Positions 1-7,296 of a stretch of 64,000 bases of DNA are shown piece by piece (position 1 is the first letter of the stretch; each line of letters starts with the position of its first letter). The translations under genes were made by a program, and so were the position numbers. Source of the stretch: Lihuaxuella thermophila (GTDB lineage Bacteria > Bacillota > Bacilli > Thermoactinomycetales > Thermoactinomycetaceae); the NCBI RefSeq assembly GCF_900110165.1, contig NZ_FOCQ01000004.1:1-64000 (forward strand). The letters run 5' to 3'. The notes beneath the pieces are model-generated. The model was not told where the DNA came from. It made no database searches and saw only the letters and a program-made list of their open reading frames with translations.

Positions 1-179
1 ATTGGACATGCCCGGAATGTGGTGTTCATCAAGATCGGGACATCCATGCCGCCAAAAACATTCTGCAAGAAGGTTTAAGATTCATCGCCGTGGGGCCCAC
101 GGTTTGAGCTTGGTCTATTTCTCCCGGTTGCGGGAGATTACCCAAGAATCCCCTGCCTTTAGGCATGGGGAGCGGTCAA
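1..179 (+). mobile_element. 3' end of an IS200/IS605-type element (tnpB remnant plus right end)
   Basis: The window opens inside a tnpB reading frame that stops at 107. It is followed by two hairpins typical of the subterminal right end of IS200/IS605/IS1341 elements: arms 120-126/131-137 with a GTTG loop, and CCCC(A-less)TGCCT at 150-158 pairing with AGGCATGGGG at 161-170 with one bulge. The sequence then ends in GGTCAA at 174-179, like the TCAA-type ends of this family. The left end and any tnpA lie outside the window. The exact right boundary, 178 to 180, is inferred from the family pattern, since no empty site is visible. Confidence 0.75.
3..107 (+). CDS. tnpB: RNA-guided endonuclease TnpB, C-terminal fragment (cut by window start)
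   Basis: The 34 visible residues run [20 protein letters not shown] and then a short tail ending FIAVGPTV. This is the C-terminus of TnpB (IS605 OrfB/IS1341): the second CxxC half of the zinc ribbon followed by the RuvC-III DRDxxAAxNI motif, whose first Asp is a catalytic metal ligand. The protein is a transposon-encoded nuclease guided by omega RNA. The stop at 105-107 lies about 70 bases before the element end, the usual spacing. Nothing can be said about the N-terminal two thirds, which lie upstream of the window. Confidence 0.85.
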   Translation, partial: WTCPECGVHQDRDIHAAKNILQEGLRFIAVGPTV

Positions 180-196
180 ATCGGTCGAATCACGGT
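30..196 (+). ncRNA. Probable omega RNA (reRNA) scaffold and guide of the TnpB element
   Basis: In IS605-family systems the guide RNA comes from the 3' part of tnpB plus the right end, and its guide is the flanking genomic sequence just past the element. Here the two right-end hairpins (120-137 and 150-170) and the terminal GGTCAA would form the scaffold 3' part. The guide would begin about 180 with TCGGTCGAATCACGG, which is the 3' end of the neighbouring DeoR gene. The 5' end and guide length are not determinable by eye, so the coordinates are approximate. Confidence 0.45.
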
Positions 197-940
197 TATT
201 CCCCTTTTTTCCAGCTCGCTCACGAAACGGGGATCTGTTTTGGCATCGGTGATGATCTCCGAAACCTGTTCGATGGGCGCAACGACGGATAAGGCCACTC
301 TGCCGAATTTTGTATGATCGGCCACCACAATCGACCGTTTGGCCGACTGCATCATCGTGAGATCGGTGTACGCTTCCGACAGGTGGGTGGTGGTGAAACC
401 GTGTTCGAGATCGATCCCGTCAACGCCGATAAAGGCGATGTCCGCTTTTAATTCCTTCAAGGTTCTCTCCGCAATATGTCCTACCATGGCATAGGATTTG
501 GGGAGGACCGGCCCGCCGGCGATGACGAGCTGAATATGGGGCAACCCGGATAATTCGAATGCGATATTGATGCCGGTGGTTACGACGGTTAGCTCTTTTT
601 TATCTTTCAATTCACGGGCAATATACATGGTCGTGCTGCCCGCGCTGAGCATGACCACCTGGCCGTCTTGCACGATCTCTTTGCATTTTTTGGCAATGCT
701 CAATTTTTCTTCCTGTTGAAAGCGCTCTTTTTCCTGGAGCGAATTTTCCCCCGTCGGCTGGCGTAAAACGGCTCCTCCCGGAACTTTCGTCACCCATCCT
801 TTGGCCTCCAGTTCGTCAAAATCCCTGCGGATCGTGATTTCACTGACTTGAAACTGTTTGCTGAGATCGGCAATCTTCAAAAAAGTCTCTGTTTTGAACA
901 TTTCCATGATCAATTCTTTGCGTTTTTGGTTGGATTTCAT
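176..940 (-). CDS. DeoR-family transcriptional regulator of the adjacent sugar operon
   Basis: A 254-residue DeoR-type repressor. Residues 1-57 carry the winged helix-turn-helix (LSKQFQVSEITIRRDFDEL, then the wing GGAVL). The rest is the DeoR sugar-phosphate sensor domain, with a serine/glycine-rich segment (LSAGSTTMYIA) near residue 97 and FIGVDGID near 170, as in AgaR/GlcR-like regulators. An AGGTG motif lies 8 bases before the ATG. It is divergent from the aldolase-PfkB-SIS-ROK operon and probably represses it; the effector would be a pathway sugar phosphate. The stop codon TGA (176-178 on this strand) lies inside the TCAA end of the upstream IS200/IS605 element, so the insertion probably replaced the last native residues. 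The near-family length suggests only a few were lost. Confidence 0.85.
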   Translation of the reverse strand: MKSNQKRKELIMEMFKTETFLKIADLSKQFQVSEITIRRDFDELEAKGWVTKVPGGAVLRQPTGENSLQEKERFQQEEKLSIAKKCKEIVQDGQVVMLSAGSTTMYIARELKDKKELTVVTTGINIAFELSGLPHIQLVIAGGPVLPKSYAMVGHIAERTLKELKADIAFIGVDGIDLEHGFTTTHLSEAYTDLTMMQSAKRSIVVADHTKFGRVALSVVAPIEQVSEIITDAKTDPRFVSELEKRGITVIRPI

Positions 941-1114
941 ATGGATGCACCTATGGTCGGCTTAAGATTTTTTGTTGCGAGCCTTTCTTGATGACATCAT
1001 CACTCATGAACTTCTCATAAAAAAGTCATGATGGTACTAATTATACACTTTTTTGGGTTGATAGGCTTGGATATGAAAATAAATGAACAAAAAAATGATC
1101 GAATGTGTGCATTT

Positions 1115-1138
1115 TTAGTGTATAAATCTTTACACTAA
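1115..1138. promoter_or_regulatory. Palindromic operator for the DeoR-type regulator
   Basis: TTAGTGTA at 1115-1122 and TACACTAA at 1131-1138 form a perfect 8-base inverted repeat with an 8-base spacer. It overlaps a TATAAA-like -10 region (1121-1126) about 65 bases upstream of the aldolase gene. A related half-site TACACT lies at 1044-1049, nearer the regulator gene. The position in the divergent intergenic region fits a repressor site controlling both directions. Assignment to the DeoR protein is inferred from adjacency. Confidence 0.55.
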
Positions 1139-1191
1139 ACAGAAAATATGATTAGATTAGATCAAAACCAGCATGAGAGGGGGAGGAAGAA

Positions 1192-2052
1192 ATGGCCTTA
1201 GTGACAACCAGGGAGATGCTGGAGGATGCTTACCGGAATGGATATGCAGTCGGAGCGTTTGGCGTTCATCACTTAGAGGGAATCAGAGCGGTGATCGCCG
1301 GAGCAGAAGCGCTTGGTGCTCCGGTCATTCTGGCGACCACTCCGGGCACGATTCGCTATGTGGGCATCGAGTATCTGGCTTCGATGGCCAAATTGGCGGC
1401 GGAGCAGGCGAAAGTTCCGGTAGCCCTTCATCTGGATCACGGAAACAGCCTGGAAGTCGTGAAGCAATGTTTAAAAGCCGGTTATACGTCGATCATGATC
1501 GATGGTTCCCGGCTTCCGTTTGCCGAAAATGTGCGCTTGGTCCGGGAGGCGGTACAACTGGCGAAAGAATGTGGCGTGCCGGTCGAGGCGGAGCTCGGGA
1601 CCATCGGCGGGACGGAAGACGATTTGCATGTGGAAGGTAGCAAGGCGATGTTTACCGATCCGGAGCTGGCCGCAGAATTTGTGAGGAAAACCGGAATTGA
1701 TTTTTTGGCTCCGGCATTCGGAACAGCTCACGGCAAGTATAAAAAAGAGCCCAAATTGGATTTGCAACTCCTTGATGAAATTAACAGAAGAGTCGGAATC
1801 CCGCTGGTGATGCACGGCGCGTCCGGAGTTCCGGCAGAAAGCCTGCAAGCGTCTCTTTCATTCGGAATCAGCAAGGTCAACTTTTCGACAGAGCTCAAGG
1901 CCGCATTTGTGAAAGAATTGCGTAATTATCTCGTTCTTCACCCGGAGGAAGAAGACCCTCGGAAGTACTTTATCCCTGCGCGTCAAGCTGCAGAGCGGGT
2001 TGTGAAAGAAAAAATCAGCACCATTTCACGGAAAGGGGCAACGACCTGTTGA
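1192..2052 (+). CDS. Class II ketose-bisphosphate aldolase (fructose/tagatose-bisphosphate aldolase)
   Basis: A 286-residue class II, zinc-dependent aldolase cleaving fructose- or tagatose-1,6-bisphosphate to glyceraldehyde-3-P and DHAP. HLDHG near residue 81 supplies a Zn-binding His and the catalytic Asp region. EAELGTIGG near 134 and HGASG near 209 are family motifs binding metal and phosphate. The length matches GatY/KbaY/FbaA enzymes (about 285). A strong SD (GGGGGAGGAAG) precedes the ATG. It overlaps the next kinase gene by 4 bases. Company with a PfkB kinase, an AgaS-like SIS protein and a ROK kinase suggests tagatose-bisphosphate from an amino sugar, but substrate cannot be settled from sequence alone. 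A second, housekeeping FBP aldolase probably exists elsewhere. Confidence 0.85.
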   Translation: MALVTTREMLEDAYRNGYAVGAFGVHHLEGIRAVIAGAEALGAPVILATTPGTIRYVGIEYLASMAKLAAEQAKVPVALHLDHGNSLEVVKQCLKAGYTSIMIDGSRLPFAENVRLVREAVQLAKECGVPVEAELGTIGGTEDDLHVEGSKAMFTDPELAAEFVRKTGIDFLAPAFGTAHGKYKKEPKLDLQLLDEINRRVGIPLVMHGASGVPAESLQASLSFGISKVNFSTELKAAFVKELRNYLVLHPEEEDPRKYFIPARQAAERVVKEKISTISRKGATTC

Positions 2053-2987
2053 TAACTACCGTGACACTCAATCCGGCCATCGATAAAACATACCGGATCA
2101 GAGAGCTGAAGTGCGGCCGGATCCACCGCGTTCAGCAGGTGACCGAGGCCCCGGGCGGCAAAGGGATTAACGTTGCCAAGGTGCTGCATCGCCTCGGGCA
2201 GCAGGTGGTAGCGACAGGATTGATCGGCGGCTATAACGGACAACGGATCTGTCACCTGTTGGATGAAATGCACATCAATCATGATTTCTGCCGGGTAAGC
2301 GGTGAATCACGCCTTTGCCTCAACATGATTGACGATCAAGGGGTCGGGACAGAAGTCCTTGAACCGGGTCCAGCCATTTCCCCTGCGGAGTGGAAGCGGA
2401 TGAAAGACAAATGCGCGGACCTGGCCAAACAAAGTTCCTTTGTCGTTTTTTCGGGAAGTCTCCCCCTGGGGCTGGATCAGTCGGCTTATCAACAGCTGGT
2501 TCACCTCGTTCAGCAGTCCGGAGCCAAAGCGGTTTTGGATACGAGCGGGGCAGCCTTTCGGGCGGCGCTTGACGCATGCCCGTTCATGGTCAAACCCAAT
2601 CTGGATGAAGTCAGGCAGATCCTGGGCGCAAACATGCTGACTCGGGAAGAAATCGGACAGGTGATCCAAGAGTGGCACCAACACGGAGTGGAGTGGATCG
2701 CTGTCTCTCTGGGAGCGGAAGGGGCGATCGTCTCCCGCCGGGATGCCGGAGCCTGGCTCGCGATCCCGCCGCAAATCGAAGCCGTCAATCCGGTGGGCAG
2801 CGGGGATTCCTTTGTGGCCGGCTTCGTGGCGGGGCTTGCGGAACATCGCAGCCTGGAAGAGTGTATACAATGGGCTGTTGCCTGCGGTGCGGCCAATGCG
2901 CTGGAAGAAAGAGCCGGGGAAATCGTTCCGGACCGGATTCGGGAATTTAACCCACAGGTGAAGTTGGTACGTCTGTCCATAACTTAA
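2049..2987 (+). CDS. PfkB-family kinase (1-phosphofructokinase/tagatose-6-phosphate kinase type)
   Basis: A 312-residue ribokinase/PfkB kinase. The N-terminus MITTVTLNPAIDKTY and GGKGINVAKVL (about residues 35-45) are the PfkB signature 1 area of the FruK/LacC/PfkB subgroup. NPVGSGDSFVAGF near 245 is signature 2 with the catalytic Asp in GSGDS. It would phosphorylate fructose-1-P or tagatose-6-P, supplying the bisphosphate for the upstream aldolase. The start is TTG at 2049, overlapping the aldolase TGA (TTGA), so translation is coupled. LacC/AgaZ-type function is inferred from the operon; FruK remains possible, although no PTS genes are seen here. Confidence 0.82.
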   Translation: MITTVTLNPAIDKTYRIRELKCGRIHRVQQVTEAPGGKGINVAKVLHRLGQQVVATGLIGGYNGQRICHLLDEMHINHDFCRVSGESRLCLNMIDDQGVGTEVLEPGPAISPAEWKRMKDKCADLAKQSSFVVFSGSLPLGLDQSAYQQLVHLVQQSGAKAVLDTSGAAFRAALDACPFMVKPNLDEVRQILGANMLTREEIGQVIQEWHQHGVEWIAVSLGAEGAIVSRRDAGAWLAIPPQIEAVNPVGSGDSFVAGFVAGLAEHRSLEECIQWAVACGAANALEERAGEIVPDRIREFNPQVKLVRLSIT

Positions 2988-3005
2988 TGAGGGAGAGTGA
3001 AGAGG

Positions 3006-4040
3006 TTGGTAGCAAGTCATACTTATGACGAAATCATCAGTCAGCCGGACGCACTGAAGCAAACCCTGCAAATGGTCAAGGAGCAGAGATTTCATGAAAA
3101 AGATCCTGATCTGACTGTCTTTTCCGGTTGCGGAACCTCCTATTATCTGGCTGTCTCGGCCGCCCGCTTTTTCCAGGAAGTGACCGGAAAGCCGGCACTG
3201 GCAGTTCCCGCTTCAGAAGTGATTCTCCATCCTGAACAAGTGTTTGCCAAAGGCCTGAAATACCAACTGGTGATCATCTCCCGGTCCGGAACCACCTCAG
3301 AAGCGGTTGCCGCATGTAAAACGATTGCCGGCCGCAAAGAGATCGGGGTGATGGCTGTCACTTGCCATGCCGGTTCTGCATTGGCCCGCCTGGCGGCGGA
3401 GAGCATCGTGCTGGATCATATCAAGGAAAAAAGTGTGGTGATGACCCAATCCTTCACCAATATGCTGTATGCGCTTCAGCTCTACTCGGCTAAAACAAGC
3501 CAAAACGATCGGATATGGAACGAGTTGACCCGATTGCCGGAGCAAATGGATCAAGTAATCGGCCAATTACCGCAAATTCGGGAGCTGGCGGAGAATTTAC
3601 AATACCGCCGTTTCATTTTCCTCGGTTCCGGTGTATTAACCGGGATTGCCCGCGAAGCGACGCTAAAGCTGAAGGAAATGACACAAACCGAATGCGAAAG
3701 CTACTCCACTCTGGAATTCAGGCATGGACCGATTTCCATCGTCGATGACCGGACGGCGGTTATTCTCTTCACTTCTGAAAAAACGAAAGAATTGGATGCC
3801 CCGCTGATGGAGGAAATTCGCTCTTTCGGGGGGCATGCGGTTGCAGTTGGCCATTGCGCAGATCAGGTTTCAGCCGATACCGCATTGGTGATTGAGACCG
3901 ATCTTTCCGGCTCTTGCCAGGCCATCCTGCTCCTTCCCCATTTTCAAATGCTGGCTTACTGCCGGGCTGTCAAGCTGGGCTTAAATCCGGATCAACCCAG
4001 GAATTTAAATCAAGTGGTGAAAATCTCCATCGGAGAGTGA
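3006..4040 (+). CDS. SIS-domain sugar-phosphate isomerase/deaminase (AgaS/GlmS-isomerase-like)
   Basis: About 344 residues with two tandem SIS domains. Features are FSGCGTSYYLA in the first domain, SRSGTTSEAV (phosphate-binding Ser/Thr loop) near residue 95, FLGSGVLTGIA opening the second, and the ECESYSTLEFRHGP motif near 240, which supplies the Glu and His used by GlmS/AgaS-type isomerases. It likely acts on an amino-sugar phosphate (galactosamine-6-P deaminase/isomerase is the attractive option). The in-frame GTG at 2997 sits only one base after the SD. TTG at 3006 has GGGAGAG 8 bases upstream, so I prefer 3006. It lies 18 bases after the kinase gene and 4 bases before the ROK gene. Alternatives include a fructosamine deglycase-like enzyme. 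Confidence 0.78.
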   Translation: MVASHTYDEIISQPDALKQTLQMVKEQRFHEKDPDLTVFSGCGTSYYLAVSAARFFQEVTGKPALAVPASEVILHPEQVFAKGLKYQLVIISRSGTTSEAVAACKTIAGRKEIGVMAVTCHAGSALARLAAESIVLDHIKEKSVVMTQSFTNMLYALQLYSAKTSQNDRIWNELTRLPEQMDQVIGQLPQIRELAENLQYRRFIFLGSGVLTGIAREATLKLKEMTQTECESYSTLEFRHGPISIVDDRTAVILFTSEKTKELDAPLMEEIRSFGGHAVAVGHCADQVSADTALVIETDLSGSCQAILLLPHFQMLAYCRAVKLGLNPDQPRNLNQVVKISIGE

Positions 4041-4044
4041 CGTC

Positions 4045-4938
4045 ATGACAAACTATGCGCTGGCTTTAGACATTGGAGGAACGAAAATTGCCGGTGCGCT
4101 GGTCGACCGGTCAGGGAACTGTTCGTTTCGGAGCGAGTTGAAAAGTATCCCTCAGGAACGGGAAGCCATGTTTGGCCAAGTGGTTTCCTGCATTCGTCAA
4201 GTGCTGGCACAGGCGGACATCCAAGTGCAAGATATCGCCGGAATGGGTGTCGGAGTGCCGGGAAAGGTGGATCGGGAGAAAGGAATCGCGGTATATCAAA
4301 ACAATCTTCCCTGGGACCATTTCCCTGTCGTGCGGAGGCTGCGGGAGATCTTTTCTGTTCCGGTGATTCTGGATAACGATGTTTGCATGGCCGCTTACGG
4401 TGAATGGTCCATGGCGGGGAAATCGGCAAACGAAACCTTTGTTTATCTCACTGTCAGCACCGGCATTGCCTGCAGTATCATTCATCAGGGATCTTTTGTG
4501 CGAGGTGCGGGTTTTGCCGGCGAATTGGGATTGCTCAAGATTCAGGAAGGTGCGGGTCTGGAAGGCAGCTTGGAAGCCATTGCGTCCGGTCCCGCGATTG
4601 AACGCCGGATGCAGGCGGAACAGGATCGGCAACCAGGATATACAACCCGGGAAGTGATCCGGGCTTACCGTCAAGGGCATCCTGTGGCAACTCAAGTGGT
4701 ACGCGAGGCGGTCAGCTGCCTGGCACGGGGATTGCACACAGTCATCAGTCTGCTTGATCCCCATCGGATTGTGCTGGGCGGCGGCGTCATGCAAAATCAC
4801 CCCGAACTCCTCACGGATTTAAAACGGGAGCTGCAGCCTCTCTTGATCCCGGAGCAACACGCAGCCCTGGACCGGATTCGGGTCACCACCCTCCGGGGAG
4901 ATGCCGGTTTGATCGGTGCGGGACTTCGGGTGTTTTAG
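4045..4938 (+). CDS. ROK-family sugar kinase lacking the zinc-cysteine motif
   Basis: A 297-residue ROK protein. The ATP-phosphate loop DIGGTKIAGAL is at residues 9-19, the catalytic DNDV is near 111, and GGGVMQN follows near 250. Classical ROK glucokinases carry a CxCGxxGCxE zinc motif in the middle. Here the corresponding stretch reads EGAGLEGSLEAIASG, so all the cysteines are gone while the Gly/Glu skeleton remains. It is therefore a divergent ROK enzyme. In this operon an N-acetylgalactosamine/hexosamine kinase or glucokinase-like role is likely, giving the substrate for the SIS protein. It is the last gene of the operon; no transporter or deacetylase follows. Confidence 0.8.
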   Translation: MTNYALALDIGGTKIAGALVDRSGNCSFRSELKSIPQEREAMFGQVVSCIRQVLAQADIQVQDIAGMGVGVPGKVDREKGIAVYQNNLPWDHFPVVRRLREIFSVPVILDNDVCMAAYGEWSMAGKSANETFVYLTVSTGIACSIIHQGSFVRGAGFAGELGLLKIQEGAGLEGSLEAIASGPAIERRMQAEQDRQPGYTTREVIRAYRQGHPVATQVVREAVSCLARGLHTVISLLDPHRIVLGGGVMQNHPELLTDLKRELQPLLIPEQHAALDRIRVTTLRGDAGLIGAGLRVF

Positions 4939-5290
4939 CTTGTCCGATTCATCACACCACGGAAATCGCTGGGATGAAGATCGGATTGAACTGACGGATC
5001 AGCCAGCATATTTGAAAAGCCATCGTTTGTGGATGTAAAGCAGGATGAACATTGTGGCCGCCTTTGAATTTCGGAAGCAGGCTTTTCTTGCCATGGAACG
5101 GGTTTGCCGGGGAATGACGCGGCGCACACGTTGCCGGTATCACGGGCAGTTCGGGTACGCATCGCTTTCCGTCAGGGGTTCTCAATCGCGACCGCCCCTG
5201 GTTTTAAAGTGAAATCAACCGGGTTAGGAATATTGGACGTTCCGGGTGAATACTCTACGGTACCACCATCGTGTCGGGGAGGTATCGTCT
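4939..5290. other. Intergenic stretch without a recognisable gene
   Basis: About 350 bases between the ROK gene and the short-chain dehydrogenase. Open frames run through it, but none has a ribosome binding site or a recognisable product, and no clear terminator hairpin with a T-run follows the ROK stop. The SD GGGGAGG at 5277-5283 belongs to the next gene. Confidence 0.5.
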
Positions 5291-6190
5291 ATGATACCCA
5301 TGTATCCGTACTACGGTTTCCAAACGATTTGCAAACAAATTCCCTTGACCTTTCCGCCACAGCACCAGGAACAACAACCCGGTTTGGAATACTTGATGAA
5401 CCCCCTGCCGATCTCTGACAATCCATATGTTAAAGGAAGTGGTAAATTAAAGGACAAGGTTGCGATTATCACCGGCGGTGATAGTGGCATCGGTCGGGCG
5501 GTTGCCATCGGATTTGCAAAGGAAGGTGCAGACGTGGCGATCGCTTATCTATATGAACATGAAGATGCGAACGAAACGAAGAGAATGGTTGAACATTACG
5601 GTCGCAGTTGTTTGATGATCCCGGGTGACCTGCGGGAAGAATCCGTTTGTTATAAAGTCGTAGCCAAGACCATCAAGTATTTTGGAAAATTGGATATCCT
5701 GGTGTTGAATCAGGCGGTACAGTTCCCGCAAAAGAGTATTTTAAACATTACGAGGGAGCAGTTGGAAAATACATTTCAAACGAATATTTATCCGCATTTT
5801 TTTCTTACCCGGGCGGCTTTGCCCTACCTGCGGAGGGGAAGTTCGATCATCAGTACGACCTCCGTGACAGCTTATGCCGGTCATCCTCTGCTCGTTGATT
5901 ATTCGTCAACGAAAGGAGCCATTGTCTCATTTACCCGTTCGTTGTCATTCCAGTTGGTGAAAAAAGGGATTCGAGTAAATGCCGTGGCTCCGGGACCGAT
6001 CTGGACTCCCTTAATTGTATCGAGCTTTTCGGCTGAATTTGTAAAAACTTTTGGAACAGAAACTCCCATGAAACGTGCCGGGCAACCGTTCGAACTGGCT
6101 CCGACATACGTTTATTTGGCATCCGATGATGCCTCCTATGTTACCGGACAAGTGTTGCATGTGAATGGGGGAGTGATCACCGAATCATAA
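5291..6190 (+). CDS. SDR-family oxidoreductase (YhdF/YhxC-like general-stress type)
   Basis: A 299-residue short-chain dehydrogenase. A 45-residue N-terminal extension rich in Pro, Gln and Tyr (MIPMYPYYGFQ..., MNPLPI) precedes the Rossmann fold. That layout is typical of Bacillus YhdF/YhxC/YdaD proteins. GGDSGIGRA near residue 60 is the NAD(P)-binding TGxxxGIG motif. NQAVQ near 138 replaces NNAG. The catalytic triad is Ser (ISTTS), Tyr and Lys in DYSSTKGA near 207. The ATG at 5291 follows GGGGAGG by 7 bases; an upstream in-frame ATG at 5246 lacks an SD. It is monocistronic. Substrate is unknown; such proteins are often sigma-B stress or spore-associated. Confidence 0.85.
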   Translation: MIPMYPYYGFQTICKQIPLTFPPQHQEQQPGLEYLMNPLPISDNPYVKGSGKLKDKVAIITGGDSGIGRAVAIGFAKEGADVAIAYLYEHEDANETKRMVEHYGRSCLMIPGDLREESVCYKVVAKTIKYFGKLDILVLNQAVQFPQKSILNITREQLENTFQTNIYPHFFLTRAALPYLRRGSSIISTTSVTAYAGHPLLVDYSSTKGAIVSFTRSLSFQLVKKGIRVNAVAPGPIWTPLIVSSFSAEFVKTFGTETPMKRAGQPFELAPTYVYLASDDASYVTGQVLHVNGGVITES

Positions 6191-6341
6191 GTCGTTCATA
6201 CAGTTTCAGGAGAAAGTAGCAATGGTCTGGTCATCTCTTGATGCACGATCGAAAGTGACGATAAAATTAAATAAAAATAATAAGAAATATATGTAATCTC
6301 TCCTTGTTTTTATAGTATTATGAAATGGGGAGGGATTTTTA

Positions 6342-6881
6342 TTGGATTGGATTTTAAATTCTATTCGGCGTATTCGTTCTTGGTGGGGCTCGGTTAAAAA
6401 GATATATCGGCGTATGCGCCGCAAGTACATTGAATTCAAACACTCGGCAAAGAAAAAGTTGCGAATTTTGCTATATCCATTTCTGGCGATCCGGTTCATC
6501 ATTGAACAGATTGCGTGGAGGCATTTCCCGGTCCTGGATAAAAACATGTTTCTGACGGACAGCATCTTGGAACGTTGGTTATATTATGATATCCGGAGTG
6601 CATACAAGGGAAAGATCATCCCCCAGTATCCCATCGGCCCCTATTGGGCGGATTTTGCCCTCCCTGACTATAAACTGGTGATTGAGCTGGACGGCCGTAA
6701 GTATCATAAAGACCGAACAGAGCATGATCGGCGGCGCGATGCCTACATGCACCGGTTGGGGTGGAAAGTGATGCGTTTTTCGTACCAGGACGTGAAGAAG
6801 CGAAGAGCACAAACAATTGAGAAAATCCTGGATTACACATATAAACTGGATCAACAGCGAAAGAAAGAGGATCACTCCTGA
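6342..6881 (+). CDS. DUF559-type PD-(D/E)XK endonuclease domain protein
   Basis: 179 residues starting with TTG at 6342, 7 bases after GGGGAGGG. The first 60 residues are very basic and aromatic (RRIRSWWGSVKKIYRRMRR), with one short hydrophobic stretch (LLYPFLAIRFII). The rest is a Vsr/DUF559-like nuclease fold: the ADFALPDYKLVIELDG core carries the acidic metal ligands, followed by KYHKDRTEHDRRRDAYMHRLGWKV and an R-F-S ending strand. Members of this family are thought to nick or cut DNA in repair or defence, but function for stand-alone proteins is unproven. It is monocistronic, with a terminator overlapping its stop. It could be a small repair nuclease. Confidence 0.7.
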   Translation: MDWILNSIRRIRSWWGSVKKIYRRMRRKYIEFKHSAKKKLRILLYPFLAIRFIIEQIAWRHFPVLDKNMFLTDSILERWLYYDIRSAYKGKIIPQYPIGPYWADFALPDYKLVIELDGRKYHKDRTEHDRRRDAYMHRLGWKVMRFSYQDVKKRRAQTIEKILDYTYKLDQQRKKEDHS

Positions 6882-6905
6882 TTCGGAGACCCTCTTTCTT
6901 TTTGC
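6860..6905 (+). terminator. Rho-independent terminator after the DUF559 gene
   Basis: AAAGAAAGAGG (6860-6870) pairs with CCTCTTTCTTT (6891-6901), with an inner CTCC/GGAG stem; a T-rich tract is part of the right arm. The left arm overlaps the last codons of the nuclease gene. Confidence 0.7.
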
Positions 6906-7223
6906 GAAGGATTCAAATAGCTCCGAAATCGGATGCTCCTACTTGCCAAACGTGAACATAGACGGGATCCCAAGCACCAAATTCTAATTCAATTACAGAA
7001 TGTCTTGATCAAGAAGGTATGGAATGGAAAAAAGAGCAAGATGGGAGTATCCATATTCATGAAAAAGATGGAGATAACGCGATGATGAAATGTGCTTAAA
7101 CCCGCGTTGCGGGTGGAAAGCAGGACCTTGTCGCGCGAAACAGGTCACTGAAGGGATTCAGCGCTCTTGTTAAAAGGGCGTTTTTTGTTGAATGGTCAGA
7201 AGTAAAAATATCCAATCAACCCC
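6906..7223. other. Intergenic stretch with a possible gene remnant and a structured RNA
   Basis: From about 6963 to 7099 an open stretch encodes roughly 45 hydrophilic residues ending QDGSIHIHEKDGDNAMMKCA and a TAA. It has no start signal, and an in-frame stop lies just upstream. It may be the tail of a decayed gene. I do not recognise it. The second half holds the hairpin-rich segment listed separately (7098-7190). Confidence 0.35.
7098..7190 (+). ncRNA. Candidate structured RNA ending in a terminator
   Basis: Three consecutive stems are visible. ACCCGC (7100-7105) pairs with GCGGGT (7109-7114). GACCTTGT pairs with ACAGGTC (about 7124-7147) with one bulge. A terminator stem CGCTCTT (7162-7168) pairs with AAGGGCG (7174-7180) and is followed by TTTTTT. 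No gene uses it as a leader, because a new promoter precedes the next gene. It could be a small RNA or the 3' UTR of a lost gene. I do not recognise a known family. Confidence 0.4.
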
Positions 7224-7281
7224 TTGCTTTATGAATGTAACAATGTTACGATGATGGTAACGTAACATTGTTACATTCATA
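7224..7281 (+). promoter_or_regulatory. Promoter with a double palindromic operator for the yhbD operon
   Basis: A perfect 21-base inverted repeat, 7230-7250 against 7261-7281, has a 10-base centre. Each arm itself contains a 13-base palindrome: GTAACAATGTTAC (7237-7249) and GTAACATTGTTAC (7262-7274). A promoter-like TTGCTT (7224-7229), 17-base spacer and TACGAT (7247-7252) overlap the first operator. The first gene encodes a MerR/YhbD-like HTH protein, so autoregulation is the simplest inference. Confidence 0.65.
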
Positions 7282-7296
7282 AGGATGTGGATGTAG

